DNA from: Rhodanobacter sp.
GTDB taxonomy: Bacteria; Pseudomonadota; Gammaproteobacteria; Xanthomonadales; Rhodanobacteraceae
Direction of reading: 5' to 3'
Assembly (NCBI GenBank): GCA_040371205.1
Contig: AP031382.1
Location: 2,167,562-2,231,561, forward strand
Length of the DNA stretch: 64,000 nucleotides
The position numbers and the translations under genes were made by a program. Position 1 is the stretch's first letter. Every line of letters begins with the position of its first letter. Under the pieces are notes generated by a model, which saw nothing but the letters and a program-made list of their open reading frames with translations, was not told the origin of the DNA and did no database searches. Shown here one piece after another: positions 34,859-47,800 of this stretch.

Positions 34859-35947
34859 TCAGGGGACGTCGACCACGTTGCCGGCAAGGCCCAGCTTGGC
34901 CTTGATCTGGTCGCGCACGCGCTCCGCATCGGCGCGCTGGGTCTGCGGGCCGGCGCGCACGCGCCACAGCCGCTTGCCGTTCACGCTGACCGTGTCCACG
35001 AAACCGTCGAAACCGTTGGCGCGCAACTTGTCGCGCAAGGCATCCGCTTCGCCCTGACTGCCCATCGCCGCCACCTGCACGGCATAGCCGCCCGCGCGCG
35101 TCGCGGGCGCTGCGGCCTGCGGCGTCAAGCTGCGCGCCACCGGCGTGGACGCAACGCCGGGATCGGCATGTCCGAGCCCCTCTTCCAGCCGCACCGGCAC
35201 GCCGGGGATGGACTGGGTGATCTTCAGCCGCGCCGCCTCGGCGCTGGTGCGCGAGTCGAACGGACCGGCGGTCACCAAGGTGAGCTGCTTGCCGGCCTGC
35301 GTGATGACGCGGGTGAGCACCGGATAGCCGAAGCCGCGCACGCGCCGCACCAACCGGTCCACGCTGCTCGCGTTGGCATAGGCACTGAGGTTGAGCACGT
35401 ACAACGCATGATCGCCCGCCGCAACCGGCGCGGGAACGGGAGCGGCGGACGGCACGGACGGAACGCTTGCGGTGGCCGGCGCTGCGACCGGCGCCTTCGC
35501 CGGTGTCCCGGCAACTGCCGGCGCCGGCGTGCCGGACGCGCCGCCGCGCAACGGAATCACCGGCTGCGACGGCGAGGCGCCCGAGCCCAGCGCCGGCGCG
35601 GTCGCCTGCGTCTTGGGTGCAGCGGCGCCGTTTGCCGTGCCGCCGGGACGATTGGCCGGGATGTTGACCGAGGCCAGTTGGTCGCCGCTCGGCGTCGACT
35701 GCACCGGCGCGGCCGCCGTCGCGCCGGCGGCCGGCGCAGGAGCGACCACCGAACCGGAGGTCGCCGGCGCACCCGGCGTGAGGCTCATGGTGCGGGTCTG
35801 CAGATTGCTGTCCTGCGGCGGCGGAATCGCCAGGCTCACCGACTGGTCGCCAGCGGCGGCTGGCGGCGGATTGCTGGAGAAAAACATCGGCACGAAGATG
35901 ACGAGCAGGGCTATCAGTACGAAAGCCCCCAGCAGACGTGTTTTCAA
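34859..35947 (-). CDS. SPOR domain cell-division protein (DedD-like) with two SPOR repeats
   Basis: 362 residues. A single N-terminal membrane helix (residues 5-24) is followed by a long Pro/Ala-rich periplasmic linker and two SPOR-like modules: about residues 183-265 (DHALYVLNLSAYANASSVDR) and 283-362 (GGYAVQVAAMGSQGEADALR). SPOR domains bind denuded septal peptidoglycan. The position between folC and cvpA equals that of E. coli dedD, which has only one SPOR domain. Confidence 0.9.
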   Translation of the reverse strand: MKTRLLGAFVLIALLVIFVPMFFSSNPPPAAAGDQSVSLAIPPPQDSNLQTRTMSLTPGAPATSGSVVAPAPAAGATAAAPVQSTPSGDQLASVNIPANRPGGTANGAAAPKTQATAPALGSGASPSQPVIPLRGGASGTPAPAVAGTPAKAPVAAPATASVPSVPSAAPVPAPVAAGDHALYVLNLSAYANASSVDRLVRRVRGFGYPVLTRVITQAGKQLTLVTAGPFDSRTSAEAARLKITQSIPGVPVRLEEGLGHADPGVASTPVARSLTPQAAAPATRAGGYAVQVAAMGSQGEADALRDKLRANGFDGFVDTVSVNGKRLWRVRAGPQTQRADAERVRDQIKAKLGLAGNVVDVP

Positions 35948-36023
35948 GAGTTCGCTCCGAGACGGCCGGCGAGGCCTGCGATCCGGCGATTATACCTGCC
36001 CAGCTCCGCTTGCCGCCTGCGGA

Positions 36024-37304
36024 TCAACGTCCGTGTTCAGCCATCACCGCCGAAGCCACGAAGAACGAGCCGAAGGCGAGGATGCGCTCGCCGGGCCTGG
36101 CGGCAGCGCGCGCCGCCGCCAGTGCGGCGGCCACGTCGGCATGCCGGTCGACGCCCGCGTCGGGCAAGGTTTGCCGCAGCGCGTCCGCCAGCGCATCCGC
36201 GGCCAGGCCGCGCGGGGTGGCGCTGTCCAGGCCGGCGAGGTGCCAATGGTCGATGCGCGTTCCCAGCGCGGCGATCACGCCGGCCACGTCCTTGTCCGCC
36301 AGCGCGCCGTACACCGCATGCGTGCGCGCGCGCGGTTGCGCGTCCAGCCATGCCGCCAGCGCACGCGCCGCCTGCGGGTTGTGGCCCACGTCCACGATCA
36401 GTGACGGATCGCCGCCCAGCGACTGCAGACGCGCGGCCACCCGCGCATGACGCAGGCCGTGGCAGGCCGCGGCGTAGGCGCGCTGCGGCGCCAGCACGTC
36501 GCCGGCCGTCCACAGCGCATGCAGTGCGGCGATGGCCGCCGAAGCATTGGCGAGCTGCACCGGCGCGGCCAGTGCGGGCAACGGCAAGGCCATCGCCGTG
36601 CCGTCACGATGCCGCCAGCGCCAGCCGTCATCGAGCCGCTCCGCCGTGAATTCCACGCCCGCACGCTCGATCCGCGCACCGATGCCGGCCAATGCATCGA
36701 GCAGGCCTTGCGGCGGATCGGCCTCGCCCACGATCGCCGGCCGGCCCGCGCGGGCGATGCCGGCCTTCTCGCGGCCGATGCTGTCGCGGTCCGGGCCCAG
36801 CCAGTCCATGTGGTCGAGATCCACCGTGGTGACCACGGCCACGTCGGCATCGACAATGTTCACCGCGTCGAGCCGGCCGCCGAGGCCGACTTCGAGTATC
36901 GCCACGTCGAGCCCTGCGCGCGCGAAAAGATCCAGCGCCGCCAGCGTGCCGTATTCGAAATAGGTGAGCGGCGTGTCGCCGCGCGCGGCTTCGATGCGCT
37001 CGAAGCTGGCGACCAGGGCGGCATCGTCCACGTCCGCGCCGTCGATACGCACGCGCTCGTTGTAGGCCAGCAGGTGCGGCGAGGTGAAGGCGCCCGCACG
37101 CAGGCCGGCGCCCTGCAACATCGACTCCAGCAGAGCCACGGTGGAGCCCTTGCCGTTGGTGCCGCCGACGGCGATCACGCGGCGCGCCGGCGCCGGCGCA
37201 CCCATCCGTTGCCACACGCCACGCACGCGCTCCAGGCCCAGCTCGATGTCGCGCGGGTGGACGTGTTCCTGGTAGGCCAGCCATTCGGCGAGGGTGCGGG
37301 GCAT
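36024..37304 (-). CDS. folC: Bifunctional dihydrofolate synthase / folylpolyglutamate synthase
   Basis: 426 residues of the Mur ligase family. The ATP-binding loop AVGGTNGKGSTVALLE is near residue 50; the second motif is TVDLDHMDWLGPDRDSIGREKAGI, with the carbamylated-Lys region, near 165. It adds glutamate to dihydropteroate and extends folate tails. The ATG at 37304 gives the normal start (MPRTLAEWLAYQE). It heads the folC-dedD-cvpA-purF order; accD, often next to folC, is absent. Confidence 0.95.
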   Translation of the reverse strand: MPRTLAEWLAYQEHVHPRDIELGLERVRGVWQRMGAPAPARRVIAVGGTNGKGSTVALLESMLQGAGLRAGAFTSPHLLAYNERVRIDGADVDDAALVASFERIEAARGDTPLTYFEYGTLAALDLFARAGLDVAILEVGLGGRLDAVNIVDADVAVVTTVDLDHMDWLGPDRDSIGREKAGIARAGRPAIVGEADPPQGLLDALAGIGARIERAGVEFTAERLDDGWRWRHRDGTAMALPLPALAAPVQLANASAAIAALHALWTAGDVLAPQRAYAAACHGLRHARVAARLQSLGGDPSLIVDVGHNPQAARALAAWLDAQPRARTHAVYGALADKDVAGVIAALGTRIDHWHLAGLDSATPRGLAADALADALRQTLPDAGVDRHADVAAALAAARAAARPGERILAFGSFFVASAVMAEHGR

Positions 37305-37410
37305 GCTCGGTTTCGCGCATTGGGGGAGTGCGCGAAGCTTAGGGTCTGGCCGGCCTCTTCGCACCATGGCGCCGCGCCTTCCGCCCGCCGGGCATCGCCG
37401 GCGACAACCC

Positions 37411-39731
<2,321 letters not shown>

Positions 39732-39735
<4 letters not shown>

Positions 39736-40157
39736 GCCTGCGCCTCCGTACCGCTCAGCGCCCACAGAATCGGGCACTCCTCCGGCCTACCGTGGCCGGG
39801 GCAAGAGGCCACCAGTTGCGCCAGCCCGTCGCGCACGCGCTGCAATTCCGCGATGCGCTGCTCGATGGCCGCGAGCCGTTGCTCGGCACGCTTCTTCACC
39901 GCCTTCACGCCGCGCTGGCGATCGGCCGACAGCGCCAGCAGCTCGCGGATTTCCTCCAGCGTGAAACCCAGGTCCTTCGCGCGGCGGATGAAGCGTAGCT
40001 GCGCAACGGTTTCCTCGCCGTAGCTGCGGTAACCGGAGGCGCGCCGCGCGGGTTCGGGCAACAGGCCCTCGCGCTCGTAGTAGCGGATGGTGTCGATGGC
40101 CACGCCGGCGCGCTTGGCGACGGCACCGATGGTGAGGGGGGCGGATTGCATGTTCAT
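39732..40157 (-). CDS. MerR-family heavy-metal-responsive regulator
   Basis: 141 residues. The winged helix [20 protein letters not shown] is at the N-terminus, followed by the dimerisation helix and a C-terminal metal loop [13 protein letters not shown]. The C-x8-C spacing with CPI resembles CueR (C-x7-C). The residue aligning with the +1-metal Ser77 of CueR appears to be Val by hand alignment. It overlaps the ATPase gene and should autoregulate both. No ribosome site precedes the ATG at 40157; Met3 at 40151 is an alternative start. Confidence 0.9.
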
Positions 40158-40163
40158 GGGCCA

Positions 40164-40195
40164 AGTCTAGACCCTTGATCTAGGTCAAGAGTCAA
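40164..40195 (-). promoter_or_regulatory. MerR-type promoter/operator of the metal-resistance operon
   Basis: On the minus strand TTGACT (40195-40190) and TAGACT (40169-40164) are 20 bp apart, the long spacer typical of MerR-family promoters. The spacer holds the near-perfect dyad CTTGACCTAGATCAAG (40189-40174). The start site would be near 40157, at the first ATG of the regulator gene, so the mRNA may be leaderless. Confidence 0.8.
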
Positions 40196-40212
40196 GCCAT
40201 GCGCAGAAGGAT

Positions 40213-40686
40213 TTACACCGGCAGCTCCGTCGTGCGCTTCACCGTGCGCAAGGCCAGCGTGGATTGCACGCGCACCACACCGGGCAACTGGGTGAGGATG
40301 TCGGTGTGGATGCGCTCGAAGTCGGCGGCGTCGGCATAGGCCACGCGCACCATGTAGTCCGCCGCACCGGCGAGCAGGCAGCACTCGGTGACTTCCGGAT
40401 GACGCTGGATCGCCGCTTCGAAGGCATCCAGCGCGGTGCGGCCCTGCTGGTCCAGGGTCACCAGTACGAAGGCCGTGCCGGGCAGGCCCACGGCCTTTTC
40501 GTCCAGCAGCATCACGTAGCGCGAGATCAGTCCACGCTCTTCCAGCAGCTTCACGCGGCGCAGGCATGCCGAGGGCGAGAGATTGATCTGCTGGGCCAGT
40601 TCCAGGTTGGTCAAGCGACCGTCCTGCTGCAGCAGTTTGAGGATGGCGCGGTCGCGCTCGTCGAGGGCCGGATCGGGATGCTGCAT
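40213..40686 (-). CDS. Lrp/AsnC family transcriptional regulator
   Basis: 157 residues. The N-terminal helix-turn-helix (LDERDRAILKLLQQDGRLTN, then LAQQINLSPSACLRRVKLLE) is followed by the RAM ligand domain (GAADYMVRVAYADAADFE). It is divergent from alanine dehydrogenase with a 162-bp AT-rich gap, the usual setting of an AldR/Lrp-type activator responding to alanine or leucine. Control of ald is inferred from this arrangement. Confidence 0.93.
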   Translation of the reverse strand: MQHPDPALDERDRAILKLLQQDGRLTNLELAQQINLSPSACLRRVKLLEERGLISRYVMLLDEKAVGLPGTAFVLVTLDQQGRTALDAFEAAIQRHPEVTECCLLAGAADYMVRVAYADAADFERIHTDILTQLPGVVRVQSTLALRTVKRTTELPV

Positions 40687-40848
40687 GAGATTTCAACCAA
40701 ATAGCATTTTACACGTGACAAATTCTACATTGAAGTCTTATAGCCACTTAAATTGGCGAGTAATTGCGCAACACAGTCGTCATACTGCCGCCCCATCGGC
40801 AGGCAGCACGCCGATCCGCCTTTCACTCCAAATCAGAGAGTCATCGCC
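40687..40848. promoter_or_regulatory. Divergent control region of the Lrp-type regulator and ald
   Basis: A 162-bp segment that is markedly AT-richer than its surroundings, as Lrp-bound regions tend to be. On the minus strand TAAAAT (40711-40706), with a weak TTCAAT box 17 bp upstream of it, could start the regulator transcript. The ald promoter could not be pinned down. Confidence 0.5.
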
Positions 40849-41967
40849 ATGCGCATCGGTGTGCCGAAAGAGATCAAGAACCACGAATACCGTGTAGGCC
40901 TCATCCCCTCCTCCGTGCAGGAGCTGGTGCACCACGGCCACCAGGTGATGGTGGAAGCCGGCGCCGGCCTGGGCGCGGGCATCGGCGACGCCGACTACGT
41001 CGCGGCGGGCGCCACCATCGCCAACGGTCCCGACGCGATCTTTGCCGAGGCCGACATGATCGTGAAGGTGAAGGAGCCGCTGGCGGTGGAGCGCAAGAAG
41101 CTCCGCAAGGGCCAGATCCTGTTCACGTACCTGCACCTCGCGCCCGACCTGGAGCAGACCAAGGACCTGATCGACTCCGGCGCCATCTGCGTGGCCTACG
41201 AGACGGTGACGGCGCCGAACGGCACGCTGCCGCTGCTGACGCCGATGTCCGAAGTGGCCGGCCGCCTCGCTCCGCAGGTCGGCGCGCATTCGCTGGAGAA
41301 GGCCCAGGGCGGCCGCGGCGTGCTGCTGGGCGGCGTGCCCGGCGTGCCGGCGGCGGAAGTGGTGATCCTGGGCGGCGGCGTGTCCGGCACCCACGCGGCG
41401 ACCATCGCCGTGGGCATGGGCGCCAAGGTCACCGTGGTGGACCGTTCGGCCGACGCGCTCAAGCGCCTCGCCGCGCAGTTCGGCACCGCGATCTCCACCG
41501 TGTTCTCCACCCGCGCCGCGATCGAGGAACTGGTGCGCCGCGCCGACCTCTTGATCGGCACCGTGCTGATCCCCGGCGCCGCCGCGCCGAAGCTGGTCAC
41601 CCGCGACATGCTGAAGACCATGAAGCCGGGCTCGGTGATCGTGGACGTCGCCATCGACCAGGGCGGCTGCGTGGAAACCTCGCACGCCACCACCCATGCC
41701 GAGCCGACCTACGTGGTGGACGGCGTGGTGCACTACTGCGTGGCCAACATGCCGGGCGCGGTGGCGCGCACCTCCACCTTCGCGCTCAACAACGTCACCC
41801 TGCCGTTCGCGCTGTCGCTGGCCAACAACGGCTGGAAGAAGGCGCTGGCGCAGGACGTGCACCTGCGCAACGGCCTCAACGTGTGCGAAAGCAAGGTCAC
41901 CTGCGAACCGGTGGCCGAGGCGCACGGCCTGCCTTACGTGAAGGCGGAAACCGCCATCGGGATGTAA
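40849..41967 (+). CDS. ald: Alanine dehydrogenase
   Basis: 372 residues, the usual length. The N-terminus [20 protein letters not shown], the KVKEPLAVE substrate-binding segment with Lys near 72-75, the nucleotide fold [14 protein letters not shown] near 168, and the [14 protein letters not shown] motif near 265 are all present. It interconverts L-alanine and pyruvate plus ammonia with NAD. The open frame begins 32 codons earlier, but only the ATG at 40849 gives the family start. A terminator follows. Confidence 0.96.
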   Translation: MRIGVPKEIKNHEYRVGLIPSSVQELVHHGHQVMVEAGAGLGAGIGDADYVAAGATIANGPDAIFAEADMIVKVKEPLAVERKKLRKGQILFTYLHLAPDLEQTKDLIDSGAICVAYETVTAPNGTLPLLTPMSEVAGRLAPQVGAHSLEKAQGGRGVLLGGVPGVPAAEVVILGGGVSGTHAATIAVGMGAKVTVVDRSADALKRLAAQFGTAISTVFSTRAAIEELVRRADLLIGTVLIPGAAAPKLVTRDMLKTMKPGSVIVDVAIDQGGCVETSHATTHAEPTYVVDGVVHYCVANMPGAVARTSTFALNNVTLPFALSLANNGWKKALAQDVHLRNGLNVCESKVTCEPVAEAHGLPYVKAETAIGM

Positions 41968-42007
41968 GGACGCCGCCCTTCCGCCCCGAGGCGGAAGGCC
42001 GATCGAC

Positions 42008-42039
42008 AAAAGGGCCGGTTGCGCGAGCATCGGCCCTTT
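42008..42039 (+). terminator. Rho-independent terminator of ald
   Basis: AAAGGGCCG (42008-42016) pairs with CGGCCCTTT (42031-42039) across a 14-base loop, with T-rich sequence after it. It lies about 40 bp after the ald stop and faces the convergent ABC transporter gene, so it may work in both directions. Confidence 0.75.
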
Positions 42040-42093
42040 CGTTTGCCAGCCGGCGGTACCCGCAGGGCCTGCATGAGACGCGGGCAGAGGCGC

Positions 42094-43938
<1,845 letters not shown>

Positions 43939-44004
43939 GGCGGCGCACGCGATGCAGGTGGATGCCTAGCGTGGGTGCAGGCCGCCCCGTGCGCAAGGGC
44001 GGAG

Positions 44005-44094
44005 TTATTTCCTCGGCCGTTTCCTGCGCATGGCATAGCCGCTGGCTGCGGCGACGATGATGACGATGAGAACGACGATGACTGCACTTGGCAT
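44005..44094 (-). CDS. Candidate 29-residue single-helix membrane micro-protein
   Basis: The 90-bp frame encodes MPSAVIVVLIVIIVAAASGY followed by AMRRKRPRK: one hydrophobic helix of about 17-20 residues with a strongly basic tail, the classic design of small membrane proteins with a positive-inside tail. AGAGAA lies 8 bp before the ATG. It sits 47 bp after the regulator gene and 66 bp before the ABC exporter gene, all on the minus strand. Small regulators of transporters have this form, but the role is inference and expression is unproven. Confidence 0.5.
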   Translation of the reverse strand: MPSAVIVVLIVIIVAAASGYAMRRKRPRK

Positions 44095-44141
44095 GGCTGG
44101 ATTCTCTGTTTACGTGACGGATCGAAACCGGGTGTGGCGTG

Positions 44142-44483
44142 TCACTTACGCTTCACCGCAACGGGAGGCGACGGCAGTTCCTGCATCACCATCGCGAGGC
44201 TCTGCCGGTAATCGCCCAGCGCCTTGCGGCCCACCGCGGTGATGCGCAGTTCCGTCAACGGCCGCTTGCCGCGGAAGCTTTTCTTCACCTCGACCAGGCC
44301 AGCGGCCTCCAGCTTGCTCATGTGGCTGGAAAGATTGCCCTTGCTGAGTCCGCTGAGCTGCTCGAGAAAGCCAAACTCCACTTCCTTCGCGTTGACCAGC
44401 ACCGCAAGGATCAGCAGCCGCGCCGGCTCGTGTATCAGCCGGTCCAGCGCAAGCACCGCGCCGATGCGCGATGGCGCGCTCAT
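44142..44483 (-). CDS. Winged-helix transcriptional regulator (MarR/ArsR-like, HTH_34 type)
   Basis: 113 residues. The DNA-binding part is FLEQLSGLSKGNLSSHMSKLEAAGLV (two blocks: FLEQLSGLSKG and NLSSHMSKLEAAGL), followed by a wing VKKSFRGKRPLTELRITAVG. It matches the small one-domain regulators paired with a membrane protein gene. Its ATG overlaps the stop of that upstream gene by 4 bp. The ligand is unknown; autoregulation through the upstream palindrome is inferred. Confidence 0.88.
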   Translation of the reverse strand: MSAPSRIGAVLALDRLIHEPARLLILAVLVNAKEVEFGFLEQLSGLSKGNLSSHMSKLEAAGLVEVKKSFRGKRPLTELRITAVGRKALGDYRQSLAMVMQELPSPPVAVKRK

Positions 44484-45151
44484 GCCGCGCCTGCCTTGTC
44501 GCGAAATTGCAGCAACCGCTCGCGCAACGACCGGAAGCGGCGATGGTCGGCCACGCCACGCGCGACCAACAGCGCCGCCGCCAGCGGAAACAGCAAAGCC
44601 AGCAACGCCAATGGTGGATTCGCGGCCGCCACCACGGTGCCGACCACCGGATAGGCAAACCCGGCGCAGGACACCGCCGCCTGGCAGAACAGGAAAGCGC
44701 CCACAACGAAATCGAGTGGCGTGCGCAACCAGCGCCAGCCCGCCAGCACGAGCAACCAGAGCAACGTGATATAGGCAGTATCCATCGCCGATGGGTGGCC
44801 GGCATGCGCGAACACGCGGATCGTCGCCGGCACGGCCACCAGCACGGTCACGGCGATGCAGCAGCGATGGATGCGGCGATCGGTCACGCTCTCATGCTCC
44901 TCCACATGGCCGAACCGCTGGTAATAGCGGCGCGCCATACTCTGCTTCGCCAGCAGCCACAGGACCGGCAGTGCCGCCAGTCCGATGCGCAGCGTCGGCG
45001 CCGGCGTCAGCAGACCGCCGAGCAGATACGAAACCAGGCAGGACACGCCACCCAACACCGAAGCAAGGCCTCCCGCACTACGCGAATAGCTTGCGTATTC
45101 GCGCGTCAGACACGCCAACTCGTCCAGTTTCCTCTGCATTCCGTTCGGCAT
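44480..45151 (-). CDS. Multi-pass membrane protein co-encoded with a winged-helix regulator
   Basis: 223 residues from the ATG at 45151 (MPNGMQRKLDEL); ATG at 45139 and a longer frame to 45190 are possible. Five or six hydrophobic helices are visible (GLASVLGGVSCLVSYLLGG, then ITLLWLLVLAGW and LLALLFPLAAALLVARG). No domain was recognised. Pairs of such membrane proteins with HTH_34 regulators are common in xanthomonads; their role is unknown. It would be the first gene of the unit leading to the ABC exporter. Confidence 0.75.
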   Translation of the reverse strand: MPNGMQRKLDELACLTREYASYSRSAGGLASVLGGVSCLVSYLLGGLLTPAPTLRIGLAALPVLWLLAKQSMARRYYQRFGHVEEHESVTDRRIHRCCIAVTVLVAVPATIRVFAHAGHPSAMDTAYITLLWLLVLAGWRWLRTPLDFVVGAFLFCQAAVSCAGFAYPVVGTVVAAANPPLALLALLFPLAAALLVARGVADHRRFRSLRERLLQFRDKAGAA

Positions 45152-45171
45152 GGTGCAAGCTCGGCTTGTTC

Positions 45172-45208
45172 GACGCAGATAAGTTTGCATTGCAAACCTT
45201 TCTGCGTC
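45172..45208. promoter_or_regulatory. 37-bp near-perfect palindrome, probable operator
   Basis: Two 18-base arms (GACGCAGATAAGTTTGCA and TGCAAACCTTTCTGCGTC) are complementary at 16 of 18 positions around a single central T; the inner 15 bp are perfect. It lies 20 bp before the membrane protein start and about 97 bp before the divergent channel gene. The adjacent winged-helix regulator is the obvious candidate binder. Confidence 0.6.
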
Positions 45209-45305
45209 AAGCAGAAGATGCCGTTGCCTCGTGTCGCCTGAACGCCAGCATCGCTCGCGCAGCTTCCCGGTTGACCCTCCGGGACGCGGCCCGGATCATG
45301 CCGGC

Positions 45306-47741
45306 ATGCCTACCTTGACCCGTCGCCTGCCGGTGCTTCCGGCCATCCTGTTGGCTCTTGCATTGATCGCCGCCCCGGCATGGGCGCGCGCGGATGCGGA
45401 CACCGCCGTCGCCGCCCCGGCGCAGACCCTGCAGCAGCTGGCCGACCAGCTGGCAGCCGTGAAAGCCGCGCTGGGCAATGCGCAACAAGGCAAGCCCGAC
45501 AGCGCCTCGCTGGCCGACCTGCGCACCCGCGCGCTGCAGATACAGGACCAGGCGCAGCAGTTGTCCGACAGCCTCGCGCCGCAAATGAGTGCGCTGCAGG
45601 CGCAGATCACCGTATTGGGGCCGCCGCCCGCCAAGGGTGCGCCGCCGGAGGCGCCGGAGGTAGCCGCGCAACGCCGCCAGCTCGACAAGGCGCAATCCAG
45701 CCTCAACGCGCAGATCGTGCAGGCGAAGTCACTGAGTCTCGATGCCCAGCAGTTGGTGGGCCAGATCACCGGCCTGCGCAACGACCAGTTCCAGGCGCGG
45801 CTGGCGGAACGCACCGGCACGCCACTCGGCCATGCGTTCTGGTCCGAGCAGGCGCATGCGCTTCCGGGCGACGCGGCGCGGCTGCGCCGTTTTGCCGCCA
45901 GCTGGGCCGAAGGCTGGAGCGACGCCTGGCAGCCGCCGAACCGCACGCCGCTGTTGTTGTGCCTGCTCGCCGCCGCGGCGCTGCTGGCGGCTCCGGGCCT
46001 GGGCTTGCAACGCTTGTGGCAGGCCGCCGCCACGCGCTGGCTGCCGGACGGCCGTCTGCGCCGCAGCGCGATGGCGGTAGTGATGGCGCTCTCCACCATG
46101 CTGGCGATCGGGCTCGCGGCCAAGCTGGTGCATCTGGGCATCGACTGGAACGACACGCTGGATGCCGATCTCGACGCATTGGCCACGTCGATGATGCGCG
46201 TCGTTACCTTTTCCGCCCTGATGGCCGGGCTGGGCAGCGCATTGCTGTCGGCGCGGCATGCGTCGTGGCGGCTGCTGCCGCTATCCAACATCGCGGCGCA
46301 GCGCTTGCGGCGCTTTCCCTGGCTGCTGGGCGGTGCGGCACTGCTCACCGGCGCCGTCGAACGCGTGATCCGCAGCATGGGCGCCAGCCTGCCGGCCACG
46401 GTGTTGCTGCATGCGCTGCTGGCCCTGCTGATCAGCGGGCTGATCGGCTCGCTGCTGCTGCGCCTGCGGCATGCGCGCCACGAGGCCGATGCGCAAGGCG
46501 ACGAGCGGCCGCGCCGGCCGCTGTGGATGGGACTGGTGAGTTTCGCCGTCATGCTGGGGGTGACGGTGTGCTGGCTAGCCGTGTTCACCGGCTTCATCGC
46601 GCTGGCCTTCTTCCTGGCCGCGCAGATGCTGTGGTCCGGGCTGGTGCTCGCCTGCCTCTACCTGCTGATGCAGCTCGTGCGCGACCTTTTCGACACGCTG
46701 CTGTCGCCGCAGGGGCGCAGCGGCCAGCACCTGCAGGCCGGCTTCGACATTTCCTCCGAGACGCTGGAGCAGGCCTCCGCGGTGCTCACCGGCGTCACCC
46801 GCGTGCTGCTTGCGCTGGTCGCGCTGGCGATAGTGCTGGCGCCGTACGATGCCGGCCCCCAGGAATTGATGCAGCGCGCGGCGCAGTTCTTCAGCGGGCA
46901 CAGCCTGGGCCAGTTGCCGATCAGTCCCGGCGCCATCCTCGGCGCCGTCGCCGTGTTCGTGCTGGGCCTGGTCGCCCTGCGTGCGCTGAAGAACTGGCTG
47001 CGCGACCAGTTGCTGCCCACCACGTCGATGGAGCCGGGCATGCGCGACTCGATAGTCACCCTGCTCGGCTATCTGGGCGGCGTGATCGTGTTCGCGCTGT
47101 CCCTGGCCGAAATGAACGTGAGCCTGCAGAGCATCACGTGGATCGCCAGCGCCTTGTCGGTGGGCATCGGCTTCGGCTTGCAGGCGGTGGTGCAGAACTT
47201 CATCTCCGGCCTGATCCTGCTGGTGGAGCGTCCGGTGAAGGTGGGCGACTGGGTAAGCCTGTCCAGCGACGTGGAAGGCGACATCCGCCGCATCAACGTG
47301 CGCGCCACCGAGATCCAGCTGTGGGACCGTTCCACCGTGATCGTGCCGAACTCGCAGCTGATCACGCACAACGTGCGCAACGTGACCCACGGCAGCGCGC
47401 AAGGCCGCGTGCGCATCCTCTTGCCGATGCCGCTGGACACCGATGCCGACCAGGCGCGCCAACTGATGCTGGAGGCGCTGAAGACGCATGTCGCCACGCT
47501 GGAGAACCCGCCGCCGATGGTGCGGCTGGACAACATCAACGCCAGCTCGATGACCTTCAGCATCACCTCCTACGTGCGCAGCCCGCGCGACGTGGGCGCG
47601 GTGAAGAGCGACATCCTGTTCGACATCCTGGCGCGCTTGCGCGCGGCCAACCTGCCGTTGTCGACACCCACGAGCATGCTGGTGCGCAACCTCGGCCCGC
47701 TGGGCGAGGACAGTCCGGTGGCTCCTTTCCATTCCTCGTGA
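45306..47741 (+). CDS. MscS-family mechanosensitive channel with DUF3772 domain
   Basis: 811 residues. A signal peptide (ILLALALIAAPAWARA) is followed by a periplasmic coiled region with the DUF3772 segment (about 60-140), then roughly ten membrane helices, and the MscS core near 590-790: ALSVGIGFGLQAVVQNFISG and VERPVKVGDWVSL, then IRRINVRATEIQLWD. It should open under membrane tension after osmotic downshock. The start at 45306 gives a proper signal peptide. A perfect terminator follows. Confidence 0.93.
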   Translation: MPTLTRRLPVLPAILLALALIAAPAWARADADTAVAAPAQTLQQLADQLAAVKAALGNAQQGKPDSASLADLRTRALQIQDQAQQLSDSLAPQMSALQAQITVLGPPPAKGAPPEAPEVAAQRRQLDKAQSSLNAQIVQAKSLSLDAQQLVGQITGLRNDQFQARLAERTGTPLGHAFWSEQAHALPGDAARLRRFAASWAEGWSDAWQPPNRTPLLLCLLAAAALLAAPGLGLQRLWQAAATRWLPDGRLRRSAMAVVMALSTMLAIGLAAKLVHLGIDWNDTLDADLDALATSMMRVVTFSALMAGLGSALLSARHASWRLLPLSNIAAQRLRRFPWLLGGAALLTGAVERVIRSMGASLPATVLLHALLALLISGLIGSLLLRLRHARHEADAQGDERPRRPLWMGLVSFAVMLGVTVCWLAVFTGFIALAFFLAAQMLWSGLVLACLYLLMQLVRDLFDTLLSPQGRSGQHLQAGFDISSETLEQASAVLTGVTRVLLALVALAIVLAPYDAGPQELMQRAAQFFSGHSLGQLPISPGAILGAVAVFVLGLVALRALKNWLRDQLLPTTSMEPGMRDSIVTLLGYLGGVIVFALSLAEMNVSLQSITWIASALSVGIGFGLQAVVQNFISGLILLVERPVKVGDWVSLSSDVEGDIRRINVRATEIQLWDRSTVIVPNSQLITHNVRNVTHGSAQGRVRILLPMPLDTDADQARQLMLEALKTHVATLENPPPMVRLDNINASSMTFSITSYVRSPRDVGAVKSDILFDILARLRAANLPLSTPTSMLVRNLGPLGEDSPVAPFHSS

Positions 47742-47746
47742 CGTCA

Positions 47747-47778
47747 ACGCAAAGGCCGGCATGCGCCGGCCTTTGCGT
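47747..47778. terminator. Bidirectional terminator between the MscS-type and DUF3761 genes
   Basis: A perfect 14-bp stem (ACGCAAAGGCCGGC and its complement) with a 4-base loop (ATGC). It starts 5 bp after the channel gene stop and ends 22 bp before the convergent DUF3761 gene stop. Confidence 0.85.
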
Positions 47779-47800
47779 CCGTCGACGGATGCGGCGGCCG

